NCBI RefSeq assembly: GCF_947179165.1
Contig: NC_077245.1
Location: 2,743,001 to 2,807,000 of the forward strand
Origin: Solanum dulcamara
Lineage: Eukaryota > Streptophyta > Magnoliopsida > Solanales > Solanaceae
Direction: 5' to 3'
Length of the DNA stretch: 64,000 nt
A program made the position numbers and the translations under genes. Numbering within the stretch: the stretch's first letter is position 1; each line of letters starts with the position of its first letter. Positions 11,285 to 23,615 of this stretch are shown here, one piece after another. Under the pieces are notes generated by a model. That model saw only the letters and a list, made by a program, of their open reading frames with translations, was not told the origin of the DNA and ran no database searches.

Positions 11285-13290
11285 TTAACGAATTAGAAAA
11301 ATTATGTGTTAGTAAGTTTTAATTAATATATAACTTTTTTTATAATTTCCTTATATTCATTATTTGACCTTACATCTCAATTTTCCAAGTTTTTAGTACA
11401 ACTTTTTGTCTAATATTTAAGTTCTTTATTTAAACTACTCAAAATTTTATATTAGTAAGTACAGTTTTTAACAATCAAATCTGAGGAAATGTATACAAGA
11501 CGCATGGCTAAATATTTTATTAGCTAAAAATAATCCTAACAATATAAATAAATTTTCGAAGTTTCTATAGAAAATCCTTCTAATTCAGATGATATTGTTT
11601 ATTATTCCTTGACTAATGTATATGTTTTCAATTGAAACAAAAAGTGGCGGCCTAGGAGAGGGTTTAAGGACGAACTTAATGCTAGATGATAAGGTTGGTA
11701 TGTTATATCAAAGTGTCTAGATAAGAAATGATGTAATTTAGTTGACATATTATTCAAATGATGAACACGGAAAGAGCTCAAACATGCAATGTTAATTAAG
11801 ATTATCAAGAATCCATAGTTGATCATATACATCTCTCGAACAAGACTCTTACGGTACAATAAATAATTTTGATTACAGAGAGTTACAAAATGTTATAATT
11901 AAGCATAACAAGTTACTCCCTCCATTCCTAAATATTGTCATTCTTAATTATCAAAGATAGATGGTCCATAATATTTGTCATATTAGGAAATCAAGACATG
12001 ATTAGTTATTTATTTTCACCTTTATCTTAAATGATTTTTAATCATAAATATGAAGATATATTAATATGATTCAAAAGAAACAAACATTAAATTGATAGAA
12101 AAAATAAATAAGGATAATTTAATTAAATCACCCTATCTAATATTTTGCTAAAGGGGTATAGAAAAAAGAAATATTTAAAAACTGACAAAGTAATCTTTCT
12201 ATTTCTAACTCAACTTCTGCCTCATTGTTTGATTAATTCTTCTTAGTGCCGCATTATGAAAAACGAGAGTATTGCATCTTTCTAAGATATTTTAACGAAT
12301 TAGAAAAATAAATTATGTGTTGGTAAGTTTTAATTAATATGTAATTTATTATTATTATTTCCTTACATTTCATTATATGACCTTACATCTCAATTTTCCA
12401 AGTTTTTGGTACAACTTTCTGTCTAATATTTAAGTTCTTTATTTAAACTACTCAAAATTTTATAGTAGTAAGTAAAGTTTTTAACAATCAAATCTGAGGA
12501 AATGTATGCATAGCTAAATATTTTATTAGCTAAAAATAATCCTAACAATATAAATAAATTTACGAAGTTTCCAAAGAAAATCCTTCTAATTCAGATGATA
12601 TTGTTTATTGTTCCTTGAATAATATATATGTTTTCAATTGAAACAAAAAGTGATGGCCTAGGGGAGGGTTTAAGGATGAACTTAATACGAGATGATAAAG
12701 TTGGTATGTTATATCAAAGTGTCTAGACAGGAAAGGAAATGATGTAATTTAGTTGACATAGTATTCAAATGATGAACACGGAAAGAACTCTTAGTTTAGT
12801 TGACATAGTATTCAAATGATGAACATGGAAAGAACTCATACATGCAATGTTAATCAAGATAATTTTATATTACGGAGAGTTACGAAATGTTATAATTAAG
12901 CATAACAAGTTACTCCCTCCGTTCGTAAATATTGTCATTTTTAATTATCAAAGATAAATAATTCATAATACTTGTCATGTTAGGAACTCAAGACATGATT
13001 AGTTATTTATTTTCACTTTTACCTTAAACGATTTTTAATCATAAATATGAAGATATATTAATATGATTCAAAAGAAACAAACATTAAATTGATAGAAATA
13101 ATAAATAAGGATAATTTAATTAAATGACCCTATCTAATATTTTGCTAAAGGAGTATAGACAAAAGACAAATATTTAAAAACTGACAAAGTAATCTTTTTA
13201 TTTCTAACTCAGCTTCTGCCTCATTGTTTGATTAATTCTTCTTAGTACCGCATTATGAAAAACGAAAGTACCGCATCTTTCTAAGAAAGA
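11285..13290. repeat. 1.0-kb tandem duplication
   Basis: The unit starting TTAACGAATTAGAAAAA at 11285 recurs from 12292 with an offset of about 1007 bp, with small indels. Each copy contains a CTCCCTCC...TAAATATTGTCAT segment (11922 and 12914) typical of a Stowaway-type MITE left end. The second copy also has a local extra repeat near 12750-12840. No gene inside. Confidence 0.8.
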
Positions 13291-13517
13291 AAGAACGTAG
13301 CATACATGCTAAATGAAATACTTTTTTAAAATTCTATATTCTATACAAATCAGTACTAAGAAAGTGTTGAGAAGAGTACATAGATTAGTAATCATTTAAA
13401 AAGTTGAATAAAATTGTCTTTTAAAAAAACATGTCTGCTTGTGAAAATTTCATTTATTTTGGCATAGTGTTGATTTAAAATCTTCAATCATCTATATCTA
13501 CTTTTGTACGTAAAATA

Positions 13518-13662
<145 letters not shown>

Positions 13663-13703
13663 ACTAATCCTCTTTTTTTAGCTTCAAACATTATAATAAA
13701 TAG

Positions 13704-13972
13704 TATTTTCCCGATTTCATATTAGTTGATCATTATACTAAAAATATTTCTCTTATATTAATTGTCCATCTTATTAAATCAAGAAAGCATTAATTAATTT
13801 TTTTTATATTACCCTTGCAATAATTAATTCTTTTTCAAAGTGTACACATTTGTTTGTAAAATTCTCAAAAAGTTTTTTAAGGGGTGATTTAGTAAGATTA
13901 TCTTCTTATTTATCATTTCTTAAGCATCGTACAAAATAAAAAATGATCAACTAATATGGAACGGACGGAGTA
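13704..13972. mobile_element. Stowaway-type MITE
   Basis: Both ends carry CATATTAGTTGATCATT in inverted orientation, the right end finishing GGAACGGACGGAGTA, and TA flanks both sides. The size of about 269 bp and TA target site fit Tc1/mariner-related Stowaway MITEs. The left outer terminus has diverged. Confidence 0.75.
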
Positions 13973-14164
13973 TAATGTATACTGGTGGAACTAGAGACAT
14001 TCAAAATATATTTTTAAAAAATACATATGGAAATAGTGAAGAAGATTCAATATATGACAAAATAATTTTAATATTATAAATATAGTGTAATTTTTTTATT
14101 GAAGACTTTAGAACTCCCCTTACGTACCCCCAACTTCAGCCCTAATTATGCACACAGTCAATTT

Positions 14165-14770
14165 GAATCAACTTTCACTGTTCTTTCTCTACATAGTTAA
14201 GTTAATGGATCAGATATAGACTAAAGGTCCAACTCGGCTTATTAAAAAGAAAAGAAGATAAATTGCATATCTTGTTTAAAATGTAGAAACCTTAGCAATG
14301 AGTAGTGCTTGAATGTTGTCACTTTTACTTTATTATTTTTTGGGAGTGGGTTGGGGGTCGAACACCAACTGGTGTTCGATATAGATATTAAGGTTCGATC
14401 GATTAAATTTGGATTTCCACTAGAAAGTCTCACAGTGAAAGTAAAGTGATTCCTAACAAAGATTATTTCATAATCATAACTCGAACCTCAAACGTGTAAT
14501 TAAGAATAAATGAGTACTTACTACTTCGCTTACAACTCTTCTTGATTCTTTAGTTGCAAACTTTACAAAAAGGAAATAGTGTACCTATTCCGAATTATAA
14601 AAGATTTACTTTAAACTCTATTTGTGGAACTACATGGTGGTATGTTGTTGTTTCACTTTTCATTCTCCACATAGTTGAGTTAATGGATCTATATGAAAGG
14701 TCCAACTCAATTACCTTAAAAGAAATTAAAATTTAGAAAACTTAGCAATGAAATGTTTGAATCTTGAGCT
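14165..14770. repeat. diverged local duplication
   Basis: The stretch around 14165-14240 (containing GTTAATGGATC then GGTCCAACTC) recurs around 14645-14725, both followed by similar CTTAGCAATGA(A)/GCTTTTACTTT text. The copies are clearly diverged. The interval to the GH17 promoter is otherwise AT-rich spacer. Confidence 0.5.
14328..14470 (-). mobile_element. tRNA-derived SINE fragment
   Basis: Shares GGTGTTCGATAT...TTCGA...AAATTTGGATT with the better-preserved copy at 15602-15785 and ends with a CTCGAACCTC stretch, the reverse complement of a B box. Truncated and diverged. Confidence 0.45.
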
Positions 14771-15601
14771 TTTACTTTCTCTTATTGGTAAGAGATTACT
14801 TGTCAACAAATTATACCATCTACCATCTCCCCTCCTTCCTAAAGTTGGAAGTTTACTTTTAATTACTTTATGCCCACATTTTCCTTATAATTCCTAAAGT
14901 GGAAGTTCACTTTATTATTTTGTGTAGGGTGTCTGCTGTCCACAAACACAAATTCTAAAGCTTCTCTTTAATTTATCTTTTACTTGCATTTAGGAAAATA
15001 AAACATAGTGTAGGGACTTGTTGTCACATTCAAATTAAAGAAGCAAAAGTGATTCCTTAGCATAGAAGGATAAGCTATTCAAAGCACTTAGATTTTCAAA
15101 TATAATTAATGGTCATCTTTTCCACTTCCTCTGGAGACTGGACGAAATAATTCAAGCATACTCTATGTTTACGTCAAATTATATTAACTATAACATGGTT
15201 AGTAACAGAACTAACGTGAGAATATGTATTAATTGACTATATGATCGAGTGATAATTTATGTAAAAACATATATCATGTATTTATTGAGTTGGTGTAAAT
15301 ATCGAGTGTGAATAAGATTTTTTCCAAGGTTAGAATTGTTTTATTTTATTACCATAAGAAGGTCTCCCCAAATTATTTTCGAACTCAAAAGAAGGTTTTA
15401 CCATAATATGAGAGTGATTTGCATGATTACTGTTTACACTTTGTGATGATAATTGACAAAAACCTATTTTATGCTTTTTGAGTGATTGAAAAAGTAACCA
15501 CATTTTTCTTGTTTTAAAAAAATAACTAAGTAATCACTTTTTTCTATAGTATTATTGAAGTGGAGAAAGTTCAAAAAATAAATAACGAGCCTTAAACTAT
15601 T

Positions 15602-15785
15602 TTTTTTTGGAGTTTTCATCCGGTGTTCAATATCCCCATTAGAGTTTGACTAATACAGATTCGCGCCGCGTAAGACCTCACAGGGGAATGAGCTCCCTAC
15701 CAAGAATCTTTTCATATTCAAGGCTCCAATTAACCCGAGACATCTAATTAGGTGAGGAGCAATCCATTCATTGCACCACATCCTT
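15602..15785 (-). mobile_element. tRNA-derived SINE, Solanaceae type
   Basis: Read on the minus strand it begins with an A-box-like TGTGGTGCAATGAATGG, then a B-box-like CTCGGGTTAATTGG, and extends through CGCGGCGCGAATCTG to a CCAAAAAAAA tail. This arrangement matches a dispersed Solanaceae SINE. Family name not assigned. Confidence 0.6.
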
Positions 15786-16400
15786 TGATTGTCTTAAACT
15801 ACCTTGTATCATCACACATATTGCATAAATAGGAGTTGAGCCTTGATTTTAATATCCATTCTAGTTACGTTCATCAATCGTGAAATTAACTTACATTCTT
15901 TAGAAGTTAAAATAGTGGGTACATTAGTACCTAAAAATATGTCGTAATGATTAATAAAGTGATTTGAAAATCATGAGGTGTCATATTCAAATCTCAAGTA
16001 TTTAAGAATTTAACGTTTATCATCTGCCAAACGCAAAAGAAATGAAAAATCAAATATGAAAAACTTTTGACATACCATGCTTATCTTGAAAAGCTCACTG
16101 AACAATTCAAAAAAATAAGTTTTTCTCCACTATCCAGAGAAAAAAAAAGTTCGTAAAAAAAAGTTAGATATATTTTCTCATATGTTGAAATATTAGTAAA
16201 TAAAATTAGTCGATATCTCTGTTGGTTGGGAAGAGGTGTAGTACCCCTTTGAAAGTAGCAAGCTAGCCCGACGCAACAATTACTAAAATTAAGAAAAAAA
16301 ATAAAAAGTGGTTACATTTTGCACCCTTTAATTTAAAATAAAATCTTTATTAATTCCCACAGAATTAATGACTCAATTATTGAGCAGGAACGGTTTCCTC

Positions 16401-16408
16401 TATAAATT
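16401..16408 (+). promoter_or_regulatory. probable TATA box of the GH17 gene
   Basis: TATAAATT lies about 155 bp upstream of the GH17 start codon, in otherwise ordinary AT-rich promoter sequence. Confidence 0.5.
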
Positions 16409-16561
16409 TAGAATTTCAAAACTCATTCTCTCTAACGGTAGAAGAATCTAAACACTCTGAAGCTTCTTTTCTATGCTCTGTTTTTGTACTCCAAAAAGTT
16501 CTCTATTTATACTTCTTCTCCATCTATAATCACAGATATTCAAAGCAAAGCATCATCATCC

Positions 16562-19477
16562 ATGGCTAATTTACTTCACAATTCTTCCTTCTTCCTTCTT
16601 CTCTGCCTCTTTCATCTCATACTCGTCGCGAGTAAGCTTTTTTTACTCATTAAATATGCCTTCTTGCTGTTATAAATCAACCAAATTACATGTATTTTTG
16701 TCTATATTCATAGTGTTCTTCAATAGAATCTCATTCGTCGAAAAATTACACTGCTTAGATAGGAGCAATTTTTTGCTTTTTCTTTCTAGTTTACTGACTA
16801 ATTATATGGTAATATTGCAGAATCACAGTCATTTATAGGTATAAACTATGGTCAAGTTGCGGATAATCTCCCGGCACCGGAGGCAACAGCCAAGTTACTA
16901 CAGTCCACTTCAATTCAAAAAGTCCGATTATACGGATCCGACCCGGTAATCATCAAAGCTTTAGCAAATACCGGCATCGGAATCATGATCGGAGTATCCA
17001 ACGGTGATATTCCGGCGATGGCATCCGACCCAAACTTTGCTAAAGGATGGCTAAGCTCAAATGTACTTCCATTTTATCCGGCAAGTATGATCATCGTAAT
17101 CAACGTCGGAAATGAGGTTATGTCTTCAAACGATCAAAATCTGATGACGAATTTGTTGCCGGCAATGCAAAATTTACAAAAAGCCCTAAATGAAGTTTCA
17201 ATTGGAGGGAAAATTAAGGTCTCTACGGTTCACTCTATGGCTGTTATGAAGCAATCGGATCCTCCATCTTCTGGAAGTTTCGATCCGAATATTGGGGATT
17301 TGTTGAAAGGATTGTTGGAGTTCAATAGAGCTACTGGTTCCCCTTTTGCCATTAATCCTTATCCGTTTTTCGCTTATCAGAGTGATCCTAGACCTGATAC
17401 TTTAGCTTTTTGTTTGTTTCAACCTAATTCTGGTCGAGTTGATGCTGGCACCAAGATTAAGTACACCAACATGTTTGACGCTCAGGTAAAGAAACTTTAT
17501 ACTATGCAATTTAACTGATTATTAGCAAGTTGTTACACGATTTTCAGGTTACTATATCAGGCTTGATATGCCATGTATTTCCTTTTTTCATAATTGCTTT
17601 AATTTGCTACACTTGAGTAAAACATCTGTTAGAAACAGTCTCTCTGCCTTGTCAGAAACAGTCTCTCTGCCTTGTCAGAAACAGTTCTCTGCCTTAACGA
17701 GGCAGGGCAAGGTTTGCATACACTCTACCATCTTATTAGGTTGTGAGATTACACTTAGTATGTTATTGTATATGAGGCTTGATATGTTTACTTGTTGTAC
17801 GTCAACATAACATAACCACATATGCAATAGTGTAAAGATTGAATTTTTTTCAAAAAGATAATTGAGATAACATGCACGTTTTTTTTATAAGAGACTTACG
17901 AGTGCTTGGAATCTATGTGAACTAAGAATAAAACATAATGAACGAAGATGATGTATATGAAGGATACCAACTAGTGTATCCTGAAAAGTTCACTTCTTGT
18001 TAGTGTAAGAAATCGTGTTTGACTTAGATAACATGATTTTAGAGAACTCCTATCCTCTTATTGTTATTTGTAGAGTAGAATGAATATAAATTATTCGTAT
18101 AGTTTAGGATTGAAAAATAGTTGATTAATTGATTGACTGACTGCCTATCCTCTTAGATTTAATTTGTAGTAAAATTTACATGATGTTTGAAGATAGAAAG
18201 TTTACTTTCAAAGAATGAATGGACGAGTTTCTAAGATGAACTCAAAATTTTGATTTCTTAATACTCTTGAAATTCGAGTCATGTCATTCATCTTTACATG
18301 TAGCGAGGGTATTTTGTAGGTGTTTTTGAGATTCAATAGCCTAATTATGTTGGATGTATGCAGGTGGATGCAATAAGAGCAGCGCTTAACGCAATGGGAT
18401 TCAAGGAAGTAGAGATTGTCATTGCGGAAACAGGGTGGCCTTATAAGGGAGACAGCAATGAAGTTGGGCCAAGTATTGAGAATGCAAAGGCTTACAATGG
18501 CAATTTGATTGCTCACTTGAGGTCAATGGTTGGTACTCCTTTGATGCCTGGCAGATCAGTAGATACCTATCTCTTTGCCATGTATGATGAGGATCTGAAA
18601 CCAGGACCAACTTCTGAGAGATCCTTCGGACTTTTCAAGCCTGATTTAACCATGACTTATGATATTGGACTTTCTAAAACTAACAGCCAGGTAAAAAAAT
18701 TCACTACAAGAACTCAATTATCTCGTTTTTCAATGTTCTCGTAAAATATTGCACTGGTCTATAGTAGGCGTTAAGTTAAACACGAAAAGGTAGACCTAAA
18801 ATCACATGAATTGTAATTGTCTAGAAAGACGTGCAGTCTCATGGAATCTATACAGACATAGCTAAAGATATAGTACGGTGAAATTAAAAAGATCTTTATA
18901 ATCCATGCCAATTAGTTGTGGATTAAGTTTCATGTTAGTATGTTATTCTAGGTTCAATGTTTTCTAGGAGTCTAGTAGTCATCATGTCAATAGAAGATAT
19001 AAACAACTTCTAGTAATTTTATTTTATATTATATAATATTGGACTGAGATGAGCTATTTAGAGCGACATGGATAGTGAAGATTTATGTAGCTAACTTGTT
19101 TTCAATTGATGCGCAACTGTTAAAATTTCTTGTAAATTTGTATTAAGGTCTGAGATGAGTTTTTTGTTTTTTCGAAGGTTCCAACACCAAAAACTCCGGT
19201 GTCTCCCTTGCCGAATGCATCCTCAAATGCTCCTGTTACTCCCCCGCCAAATCCAGCGCCAAAAGCTCCTGTGACCCCCTCGCCAGATCAAACGCCAAAA
19301 ACTCCGGTGACTCCCTCGCTGGTTCCAACACCAAACACCACAGTGAGTCCCCCGTCACCGAAGACAGAGAAAAGTGTTAAGGCAGGTGTATCAGATGCTC
19401 AATTGCAAGCAAAAATCAACGTGGGGATGCTTGTTTTGAGCCAAATACTGTGGTACCCCATGCCGCATATGCGATGA
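16562..19477 (+). CDS. GH17 glucan endo-1,3-beta-glucosidase with damaged X8 end
   Basis: Exons 16562-16631, 16821-17485, 18364-18690 and 19178-19477 (phases 1, 0, 0) give 453 residues. An N-terminal hydrophobic signal peptide (about residues 1-24) predicts secretion to the cell wall. The GH17 catalytic domain follows; the proton donor is Glu122 in NVGNEV and the nucleophile Glu267 in IAETGWP, both intact. The enzyme should hydrolyse beta-1,3-glucan (callose). After it comes a Pro/Thr/Ser-rich linker (about residues 355-430) with repeated P-x-P-x-T-P units. A C-terminal X8/CBM43 module starts (AGVSDAQLQAKIN) but is cut by an internal deletion and frame change near 19420, leaving no X8 cysteines before the stop at 19475-19477. 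The catalytic part could still work. The second intron contains a SINE fragment. Confidence 0.85.
17636..17800 (+). mobile_element. TS-type SINE fragment in GH17 intron
   Basis: GAGGCAGGGCAAGGTTTGCA followed by TACACTCTACC and TTGTGAGATTACACTTAGTA matches the TS SINE body in diverged form. It is preceded by a short tandem duplication (TCTCTGCCTTGTCAGAAACAG repeated). Confidence 0.6.
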
Positions 19478-19560
19478 ATCTCTTAACCAAAATTCAGTAA
19501 AGAATCTTTTGAACTGTGATTTCTCACAGAGAGCATTCCCTCTCATCCACAAATCATAGT
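19425..19560 (+). pseudogene. out-of-frame X8 (CBM43) remnant
   Basis: In a shifted frame the DNA still encodes DACFEPNTVV, HAAYAMNLL and, after an in-frame stop and another shift, LNCDFSQ; these are conserved X8 segments. They show that the X8 module was once complete and that the present end of the GH17 protein results from a deletion of the segment between AKIN and the CFEPNT motif. Confidence 0.75.
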
Positions 19561-19583
19561 AAGCTGTTCTGTCAGGAAATCTT

Positions 19584-19650
19584 ATTAGCTCAGTTGGTTG
19601 ACTATCTTGACTATCTGGTGAGACTTCGATTCCCCACCTTGTAATCTTCC
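19584..19650 (+). mobile_element. tRNA-derived SINE head
   Basis: TTAGCTCAGTTGG (A box) and ACTTCGATTCCCC (B-box-like) spaced about 35 bp apart suggest a tRNA-derived SINE in the 3' flank of the GH17 gene; the remainder merges into the tandem repeat that follows. Confidence 0.5.
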
Positions 19651-19873
19651 CTTGTTTCCCCTTCCCCTACCCTAAAAAAAAGCTGTCTACTGTTTCTAGA
19701 TTTCAAAGGTTCTATTTTTGCTTAGATTTTGTACCCAATGATTGGAAAAGTAACTAATCCTCCCTTGTTTCCCCTTCCCCTACCCTAAAAAAAAGCTGTC
19801 TACAGTTTCTAGATTTCAAAGGTTCTATTTTTGCTTAGATTTTGTACCCAATGATTGGAAAAGTAACTAAATC
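19648..19873. repeat. 113-bp tandem duplication
   Basis: Two almost identical copies (19648-19760, 19761-19873) beginning TCCCTTGTTTCCCC. They lie just downstream of the GH17 stop and could be part of its 3' UTR. Confidence 0.85.
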
Positions 19874-20323
19874 TACTAGTGGAAAATGCAATATTTTGAG
19901 GTTATAATGGCTGCAGTGAGAAGTACTTGAGAGCAGAGGCAATTTGTAATATCATGTAGGATAGCAGAATGTTTTCTCTTGTTCTTGTTATTGTGAAGTG
20001 AATGGTGTATATTTTGCGTGAATAAAATGATCACCCAAAATACAGATTCTATTACATGTTGAAGGAATTTATAATTTGATTCCTTACCTATATGTCAAAG
20101 AAATTCTGATGTTTAGCCACCTTGTATGGTTTGTACTTTGTATTATTCTGCAAACTGTTCATATATATGTATATCAAGTTGCAGTACATATTTATTGATC
20201 ATTTTCTATCTGCTTTAGATTTTTAGGGATTACTTATTGTCGTTATATATATCTTGAAACTTTGTTGTCCCAAGGTTGCAGGTCTAATAACTACTACAAC
20301 TGCATGCTTCTTTTTTATTTCCA
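19874..20323. other. spacer, nothing recognised
   Basis: AT-rich sequence between the 113-bp repeat and the foldback element. No coding or RNA signal was seen. Confidence 0.4.
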
Positions 20324-21277
20324 ATTAAAAAAACGTAAAAGTGTCTAAAATGTCTTCGAACTATTGGAAATTGTACAAAAATGCTCTTCATCCATCTATT
20401 GGGTCTAAAATGCCCTTGACATTCACCTTTAGGTCCAAAAATGACATTTTCTTTAACGGAAAAGGGCATTCTAGACCCAATAGATGGATGAGGGGCATTT
20501 TTGTACCATTTTCAATAGTTCGAGGGCATTTTAGGCTCTTTTTCGTAATTAAAATTTTATTAAATAAATTTTGATTTATAATTAATTTTAAATAATTAAA
20601 TTATAACCAATAGATGGCTGTTGTTTTAAAAAATTATTCAAATTATTTAATTAAAATTTTGTTAAATAACTTTTGATTTATAATTAATTTTAAATAATTA
20701 ATTTGTAATCAATAGATGGCCGCCACGTGTTTAAACAAATTATTTAATTAAAATTCTGTTAAATAAATTTTGATTTATAATTACTTTTAAATAATTAAAT
20801 TGTAACCAATAGATAGCCGCCACATGTTTAAAAAATTATTTAAATTATTTAATTAAAATTTTGTTAAATAAATTTTAATTTATAATTAATTTTAAATAAT
20901 TAAATTGTAACCAATAGATGGCCACCACATTTTTAAAAATAAAATTATTCAAATTATTTAATTAAAATTTTGTTAAATAAATTTTGATTTATAATTAATT
21001 TTAAATAATTAAATTGTAACCAATAGATGACCACTACGTGTTTAAAAAATTATTCAAATTATTTAATTAAAATTCTTTTAAAAGAGTCTAAAATGCCGTC
21101 GAACTATTAAAAATAGTATAAAAATGCCCCTCATGCCCTTTTCTGTTAAAGAAAAAGTCATTTTTGGACCCAAGGGTGCATGTCAAGGGCATTTGATGCC
21201 CAATAGATGGATGAGAGACATTTTTGTACCATTTTCAATAGTTCAAGAGCATTTTAGGTCATTTTCCGTTAAAAAAT
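20324..21277. mobile_element. foldback-like element with long palindromic arms
   Basis: The left arm (about 20324-20560) and right arm (about 21079-21277) are inverted copies of about 200 bp, with blocks such as CATCCATCTATTGGG, GGTCCAAAAATGAC and TTCGAACTATT. Each arm is itself an imperfect palindrome. The centre is a tandem array (next entry). No coding capacity, so any movement would have been in trans. Confidence 0.7.
20611..21075. repeat. about 100-bp AT-rich tandem array (5 units)
   Basis: Units marked by CCAATAGATGG-type cores at 20611, 20713, 20810, 20915 and 21024 (spacings 102, 97, 105, 109), each preceded by long TTTAATTAAAATT/TTTGATTTATAATTA stretches. The core also occurs in the arms of the surrounding foldback element. 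Confidence 0.8.
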
Positions 21278-21853
21278 AATCTTGTTCTACACTTGAGTTT
21301 GAGTGAATGATCTATCGAAAATCAACTCTGCGGCTCCATAGACACCTTTAAAAGTGGACTTGGGGCCATTTGGATTGGATATGAAAATTTTGATTTGGAT
21401 TTTTGATTTACGAATTGAAGAAATTACAATTCAAATCTCATCCACCTATGCTTGGACCTGATTGAATTTTTTATGTTTAACTTTTACGCTTTAAAAACAG
21501 TTCATAACAATTAACAAACTCAATTCACCTAATAGTTTGTTATTGAGAATGTATAATTTTCTACAGCTAACAAGGATTGATGCCCACCCTGCCACTCATG
21601 TCGTGTAATTTCATATTGGACTTAATATTATAGTAGACATTATAATTTGCGTGGATCAACTTCAAATCCGGTCTTGACTAGCTACTGTTTTTCACCTCTT
21701 GTTTCAAATATTTCAATTATCTAGTTCGTTGTATATATATATAATGCTACAGCAGCAGGTATAGTACGCAAAATCATATGAAAAGAAAAAGGGGGTATGA
21801 GATAACCAAACGGATGCGTCGGAGGGACGTCAAGTGGTTGATATCACAGATCA

Positions 21854-21885
21854 ATATATATATATATATATATATATAAAATAAT
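21854..21885. repeat. (TA)n microsatellite
   Basis: About 15 uninterrupted TA units in the spacer between the foldback element and tRNA-Glu. The rest of 21278-22203 shows no gene. Confidence 0.9.
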
Positions 21886-22203
21886 TGTGTACCATATTTA
21901 CTAAACATGAGGATGCATAATAACCTTAAAAAGATGAGACCTTTTGACTAATTTTGATAGTTTCAATCAAGTGCAACAAAGAAAGGATAAGAGTAAAAGC
22001 AATCAATTGAGTGATTGTTATTTCACCTATAATTGCAATGCCTCTATCACAGTAGAACAAGTCTTATACTCCAACTTTGGTTTTCGTAGATTAAGGGGTG
22101 ATTTACTCTAAGGGGAAAGCCATAGTGAATTCTCAAATTTAAAACAAAAGGAAAGAGAAGAGGATTATATCAATATAATTAGATATCAAAAATATCATCA
22201 AGA

Positions 22204-22275
22204 TCCGTTATCGTCCAGCGGTTAGGATATCTGGCTTTCACCCAGGAGACCCGGGTTCGATTCCCGGTAACGGAA
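22204..22275 (+). tRNA. tRNA-Glu(UUC)
   Basis: A full cloverleaf can be drawn over 72 nt. The acceptor stem is TCCGTTA/TAACGGA with discriminator A. The D arm is in CCAGCGGTTAGGATA. The anticodon stem TCTGG/CCAGG encloses loop CTTTCAC (anticodon TTC), and the T arm is CCGGGTTCGATTCCCGG. A and B box promoters are intact. No CCA is encoded, as usual for eukaryotes. Confidence 0.95.
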
Positions 22276-23265
22276 TATTTTTATAAATTTCAATTCAGCT
22301 CACTGTAAATAAAATATCATTTCACAATTTTTTTACATAATGTATATAATTTCTTACAATATCTACTCCCTAAAATGTAAATTTGTTGAAAAATAAAATA
22401 TGTTATCTACTATAACAAGTGAAAATAGCATGCTAAAATTATTCACACTAACAAGGTACAACAATAACAAACTTAATGAAAATATACGCAAATTTTATTC
22501 TTATCTCACTGAAATAGAGAAACTATTTTCAAAAGATGTTCAACTCAATTACTCTAACAATATATATTATTTAAACAAGATATTCGAGGAGACAATATAC
22601 TTAAATGCTTTTGACCCCCAACTACCCATAACAGAGAAAAGAATATATAATCTCCTTAGGCAGACATCAATTCTGATTTATTTGTTTTTTATATGCTGGT
22701 AGCTTTGCTTTCAATGTCAAATTATATCACTTATCATTCATCACAAGTTGTCTCTCAAATTTTCTCTTATGATATGTGAAATAGAAGCATAGTTATCGTG
22801 AGAGTCTATCAAAAAATGTTTCTTTATTCTCACAAAAATAAGGATAAGATCTACTTACATCCTACCCTCTTTAGACTCAAGACAAATCCACCTTAAGGTA
22901 GTCGGTAGGAGAGGTCACGGACACCCGATAATCTCAGAAAAAATGTATCTATATTTGTGTATATATTTTTGTATTGACACCCCAAGCAATAAAGGTAAAG
23001 TGGTTCCCCTAGTTTATCTGGGGTGCGTAGGTGGACACTTAATGGGATCACTTGAGTTCGATTCTCACTTTAGCATTTTCTAAAATTTCAATATTTTGAC
23101 ATTTTAGTAGTTAGAGTCCATATTTTTAAATTTTTTTGGTTGTTTTTTCCTTTAGTTTTTACAGAGTTCTGCCCAAACTTTGTAGTGCAGTACTTGACAT
23201 TTCTATGTTATTAGAAGAAAAACAAATTAACATGTCTATATTAAAGATAGTGGTTTCAACACTAT
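22276..23265. other. spacer with SINE-like remnants
   Basis: A 100-codon open frame at 22400-22702 resembles no family I recognise and has low-complexity AT-rich composition; it is not called a gene. Around 22990-23080 a stretch with GAGTTCGATTCTCACTTTAGC suggests a B-box-bearing SINE remnant. About 22850-22930 weakly resembles a TS SINE body. Confidence 0.4.
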
Positions 23266-23615
23266 CATTTTTTAGGTCCGTCCCTGTTCAGATTACACTT
23301 GTGAAATTACATAAGATATGTTGTTGTTATTATTGTGTATGTGAGAAATAGATTTTGTGCATTAGAAGGAAGAAACATGTGAGATCAAAGTCAAATCTAA
23401 TATTCAAGAACAATCAAAAGAAAAGCACAAGCTTCTTTTTCATTTTTTAGGTCCATCCCTGTTCAGATTACACTTGTGAAATTACATAAGATATGTTGTT
23501 GTTATTATTGTGTATGTGAGAAATAGATTTTGTGCATTAGAAGGAAGAAACATGTGAGATCAAAGTCAAATCTAATATTCAAGAACAATCAAAAGAAAAG
23601 CACAAGCTTCTTTTT
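23266..23615. repeat. 175-bp near-perfect tandem duplication upstream of RING gene
   Basis: Copies at 23266-23440 and 23441-23615 begin CATTTTTTAGGTCC and appear to differ by a single base (CCGTCCC versus CCATCCC). The array ends about 150 bp before the start codon at 23768, so it probably lies in the promoter or leader of the first RING-H2 gene. The near-identity implies a very recent event. Confidence 0.9.

Noticed and set aside
20324..21277. CRISPR-like regular array
   Set aside because: Plant nuclear DNA; the units are ~100-bp near-identical AT-rich repeats without unique spacers, inside a foldback element.
22400..22702. 100-codon open frame near tRNA-Glu
   Set aside because: AT-rich, no recognised domain, no supporting splice or promoter context; insufficient evidence.
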